A stretch of 6,315 nt of DNA from Porticoccaceae bacterium UBA1117 (lineage in GTDB: Bacteria > Pseudomonadota > Gammaproteobacteria > Pseudomonadales > Porticoccaceae): the NCBI GenBank assembly GCA_002313335.1, contig DCBC01000007.1, forward strand, positions 19,914 through 26,228. Direction: 5' to 3'. The notes beneath the pieces were generated by a model. It made no database searches. It saw only the letters and a program-made list of their open reading frames with translations, and was not told the DNA's origin. Below are positions 6,248-6,315 of the stretch, in pieces. The position numbers were made by a program, and so were the translations under genes. Each line of letters opens with the position of its first letter. The first letter of the stretch is position 1.

Positions 6248-6315
6248 TTGATGCCAACCGAGTCATTGGTGACTGGATAGAGCCGCAATCACGCATTCTC
6301 GACTTAGGTTGCGGT
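6244..6315 (+). CDS. metW: Methionine biosynthesis protein MetW, N-terminal 24 codons (truncated by window end)
   Basis: The partial reading frame encodes MIDANRVIGDWIEPQSRI followed by LDLGCG at residues 19-24, the SAM-binding motif I of class I methyltransferases, with the short N-terminal helix typical of MetW. MetW is a methyltransferase-like protein required together with MetX for efficient homoserine acylation in several proteobacteria. The start codon overlaps the metX stop as ATGA, and GGAG at 6233-6236 lies 7 nt upstream, pointing to coupled translation. With only 24 codons visible, the identification rests on position after metX plus the motif; the rest of the gene lies outside the window. 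Confidence 0.9.
   Translation, partial: MIDANRVIGDWIEPQSRILDLGCG

Noticed and set aside
1..6315. A defence, secretion or mobile system hidden in the window
   Set aside because: Every long conserved frame matches a housekeeping family, the gaps are at most 147 nt, and no transposase, integrase, repeat array or atypical gene was seen.

Overview
This window looks like ordinary core chromosome of a gammaproteobacterium. It is densely coding, moderately A+T-rich, and every gene belongs to a recognisable conserved family. The joining of gshB-yqgE-ruvX to yggS-proC-yggT and then metX-metW resembles the Pseudomonas and related marine (Cellvibrionales-like) lineages rather than the enteric layout. 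The placement below class is a guess from gene order and general resemblance.

Layout, left to right. Positions 1-612 are the 3' two-thirds of glutathione synthetase (gshB), cut by the window edge. Next come yqgE (UPF0301/AlgH family, start probably 702) and ruvX/yqgF (1270-1725), which overlap by 8 nt. After 44 nt come yggS (PLP homeostasis protein, 1770-2468), proC (pyrroline-5-carboxylate reductase, 2480-3298) and yggT (two-repeat membrane protein, 3327-3875). All of these lie on the + strand with short gaps and no visible terminator. On the - strand, convergent with yggT, is an aldo/keto reductase closely resembling E. coli Tas (3893-4939). A 147-nt divergent intergenic region (4940-5086) separates it from metX (homoserine O-acyltransferase, probably succinyltransferase, 5087-6247). 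metX overlaps the start of metW (6244 to the window end) by the ATGA arrangement.

Functionally the window holds amino-acid and thiol housekeeping: the last step of glutathione synthesis, the last step of proline synthesis, the committed acylation of homoserine for methionine, and PLP carrier control. YqgE is of unknown function. No mobile element, CRISPR array, tRNA, rRNA or phage gene was seen, and no stretch over 150 nt lacks a gene.

I see no new system here. The points worth a second look are structural: the ruvX-yggS junction where Pseudomonas carries pyrimidine, sulfur-amino-acid and pilT/pilU genes; the inverted tas gene between yggT and metX; and a LysR-type dyad just upstream of metX.
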